This document shows positions 62,659 to 64,000 of a DNA stretch of 64,000 nucleotides, in pieces. The stretch spans positions 183,570 to 247,569 of the forward strand of contig NZ_BOSE01000009.1 of the NCBI RefSeq assembly GCF_018403185.1, given 5' to 3'. The notes beneath the pieces were generated by a model. It searched no databases. It was not told the origin of the DNA and saw only the letters and a list, made by a program, of their open reading frames with translations. How positions within the stretch are numbered: position 1 is the first letter of the stretch; each line of letters begins with the position of its first letter. A program made the position numbers and the translations under genes. The stretch comes from Paenibacillus montaniterrae. GTDB taxonomy: Bacteria; Bacillota; Bacilli; Paenibacillales; Paenibacillaceae.

Positions 62659-63751
62659 ATTAACCGCAGCCAATCTTGTTCATGAAATTGGTTTGTTACC
62701 AAAAAATCAAATATATAATTACATTCATAGTAAGACGCCAACCCAAATTAAGATTGTGAATGTAGTTAAGCCAGAAGGACCAATTTGGATTAAAAGAATA
62801 CGCCCAAACAAGGGCGAAACATGGAATAGCGCAAAAGATGAATCAATTTCAGTCCAGATGATATGGCGTTTAGCAAATGCATTGTTTCCGAATCATCCAA
62901 TTAACGTAGACCGAATTTTTGGTGGCAGTTACAATACACGCTCTGTACTTGAAACACTACTGGCGCATACACCACAATTTTATTACTGCTATCCTGGTCG
63001 AATTGAAAGTATTAGTTCTAATACGAAAATCAAAAAGGGGCATAAACATTTAATGTGGTGCCCTGAAAACCCTCATGCACCGAATGTCTTGGTAGAAGCA
63101 AAAGTCAATATGGTTATTTCGGAGGTTCCGAACAGCGAAGTCATTTATGATTCGCTGGTTCTTCCTGAAGAATTACAATTACCTTCCTTAGATATTGAAA
63201 TTAAACGAAGACATAGCCAAATGCAAGTTGCATTAATAGAAATAGGTCAACATCTAGGGTTTAAAACTTGGATAGCACAAAATGATAAAGGAATTGTATA
63301 TAAGGATAAGAAAATTGGGGAAATGGAGGGTGTAATTAGTTCTTTAAGTAAAGAGCAAAACTTTATTTCACCTTTTCACAATGCTCAAAAAGCAGCTTTA
63401 TTGATTGATTGTATTTGGTTTAAAAATGGAAAGTTGATGCCAGCAGTAATGGAAGTAGAACATAGTACAGGGGTAACGAGTGGTCTAACACGAATGAAAG
63501 GACTTCAAGATGCACTTCTTGAAGTTTTGCCACCGTTTCCAACTAGATATGTTATCGTCGCGGCAGATGAGGATCGAGAAAAAGTGTTTAAAGAAGCTGC
63601 TCGCCCACAGTTTCAATCACTTAATGTTAGATTTTTTCCATATAGCGCTGTAGAAGAAATGTATTTTTTGTTTAAACGCCGTAAGTTAAAGGGAATTACT
63701 GAAGAATTTTTGGATAGTTACATGGAACCTGTAATGGTTCGACTTGCTTAA
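62648..63751 (+). CDS. Type II restriction endonuclease (PD-(D/E)xK-like, ExE variant)
   Basis: 367 residues. A likely nuclease core is D254 in LLIDCIWF, then E269-V-E271 in PAVMEVEHSTG, followed by a helix (SGLTRMKGLQDALLEV) and a VIVAADEDR strand. Glu in place of the usual Lys is known from enzymes such as BamHI. A Cys/His-containing part (HLMWCPENPHAPN) lies in the middle. The ATG at 62648 lies within the last codons of the methyltransferase gene, with AAGGTG upstream; a second ATG follows directly. The overlap with a cytosine methylase supports a restriction role; the recognition site is unknown. Confidence 0.82.
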   Translation: MMNKLTAANLVHEIGLLPKNQIYNYIHSKTPTQIKIVNVVKPEGPIWIKRIRPNKGETWNSAKDESISVQMIWRLANALFPNHPINVDRIFGGSYNTRSVLETLLAHTPQFYYCYPGRIESISSNTKIKKGHKHLMWCPENPHAPNVLVEAKVNMVISEVPNSEVIYDSLVLPEELQLPSLDIEIKRRHSQMQVALIEIGQHLGFKTWIAQNDKGIVYKDKKIGEMEGVISSLSKEQNFISPFHNAQKAALLIDCIWFKNGKLMPAVMEVEHSTGVTSGLTRMKGLQDALLEVLPPFPTRYVIVAADEDREKVFKEAARPQFQSLNVRFFPYSAVEEMYFLFKRRKLKGITEEFLDSYMEPVMVRLA

Positions 63752-64000
63752 AATGAAGTAGTCTCTGTTACTTAGGTAGATCAATAATAGATTAATTAAT
63801 AGTGTTAATTTTATATTGATCAACTTGGTATATAAATGAATATTTGTTATATTACACCTATTCCGACAATTATACATGACTTATGCAGTTCACGAGATTA
63901 ACTGGTAATGGTGAGAATCTTTCCTTGAATAAACGGGCCACCAATACATAGCAAGCTGCGACGGCCAAAATTCAGAAATAAGTGTTGCAAAACGGCGTAC
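63752..64000. other. Non-coding end of the window
   Basis: No terminator or complete gene is clear. Near the end the reverse strand has a short open stretch reading LQHLFLNFGRRSLLCIGGPF running off the edge, which could be part of a neighbouring gene or an insertion-element remnant. I cannot identify it. Confidence 0.3.

Overview
The window looks like a chromosomal segment of a Paenibacillus-type Bacillota (inference). The signs are strong AGGAGG-type ribosome binding sites, many TTG/GTG starts, sugar ABC importers without their own ATPase, YesM/YesN and Bce-type two-component systems, and a LigD ligase. About 52 kb is ordinary, densely coding, mid-GC chromosome. The last 11 kb is visibly more AT-rich and holds phage-defence genes. 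No tRNA, rRNA, CRISPR array or intact insertion sequence was seen.

Layout. 0-1.3 kb: 5' part of an hslO (Hsp33) gene, divergent from a MerR regulator. 1.4-8.0 kb: an OmpR-type two-component system followed by an importer cassette (two permeases, an HlyD-like adaptor, a lipoprotein binding protein). Both promoters carry TTCAT repeats at 11-bp spacing, so the regulator probably controls itself and the cassette. 8.1-10.9 kb: a secreted beta-helix glycosidase. 11.0-21.3 kb: a glycan-use locus with YesM/YesN, a binding protein, two permeases, a GH130-type phosphorylase, an FAD oxidoreductase and an SGNH esterase.

21.6-29.1 kb: a compact operon with a methyltransferase, two tandem P450s, dedicated 2-oxoacid dehydrogenase E1-alpha, E1-beta and E2, and an unrecognised protein that may have an acyltransferase fold. 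It reads like a small biosynthetic pathway fed by an acyl-CoA and is the best candidate here for something undescribed. 29.2-34.6 kb: miscellaneous genes, including a lipase-like hydrolase, DUF1877, a TIM-barrel isomerase, an XRE/DUF6773 pair and a PadR/BtrH-like pair. 34.9-40.4 kb: a Bce-type module (regulator, kinase, ATPase, permease) whose permease lacks the usual large extracellular domain, followed in overlap by a membrane-anchored serine hydrolase. 40.5-43.0 kb: a three-domain LigD.

43.1-47.5 kb: a second copy of the permease/permease/HlyD-like/binding-protein cassette, diverged from the first and without an adjacent two-component system, followed by a lipoprotein hydrolase. 48.6-52.4 kb: a YkoP-like protein, a UgtP/MGDG-synthase-like glycosyltransferase, a GNAT acetyltransferase and a small membrane protein. 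52.6-60.4 kb: a DISARM-type defence operon (drmA, drmB, drmC, drmMII) without drmE. 61.5-63.8 kb: a type II restriction-modification pair with a cytosine methyltransferase. The 1.1 kb between the two systems has no intact gene, only a strong terminator, a possible LysR remnant and overlapping palindromes.
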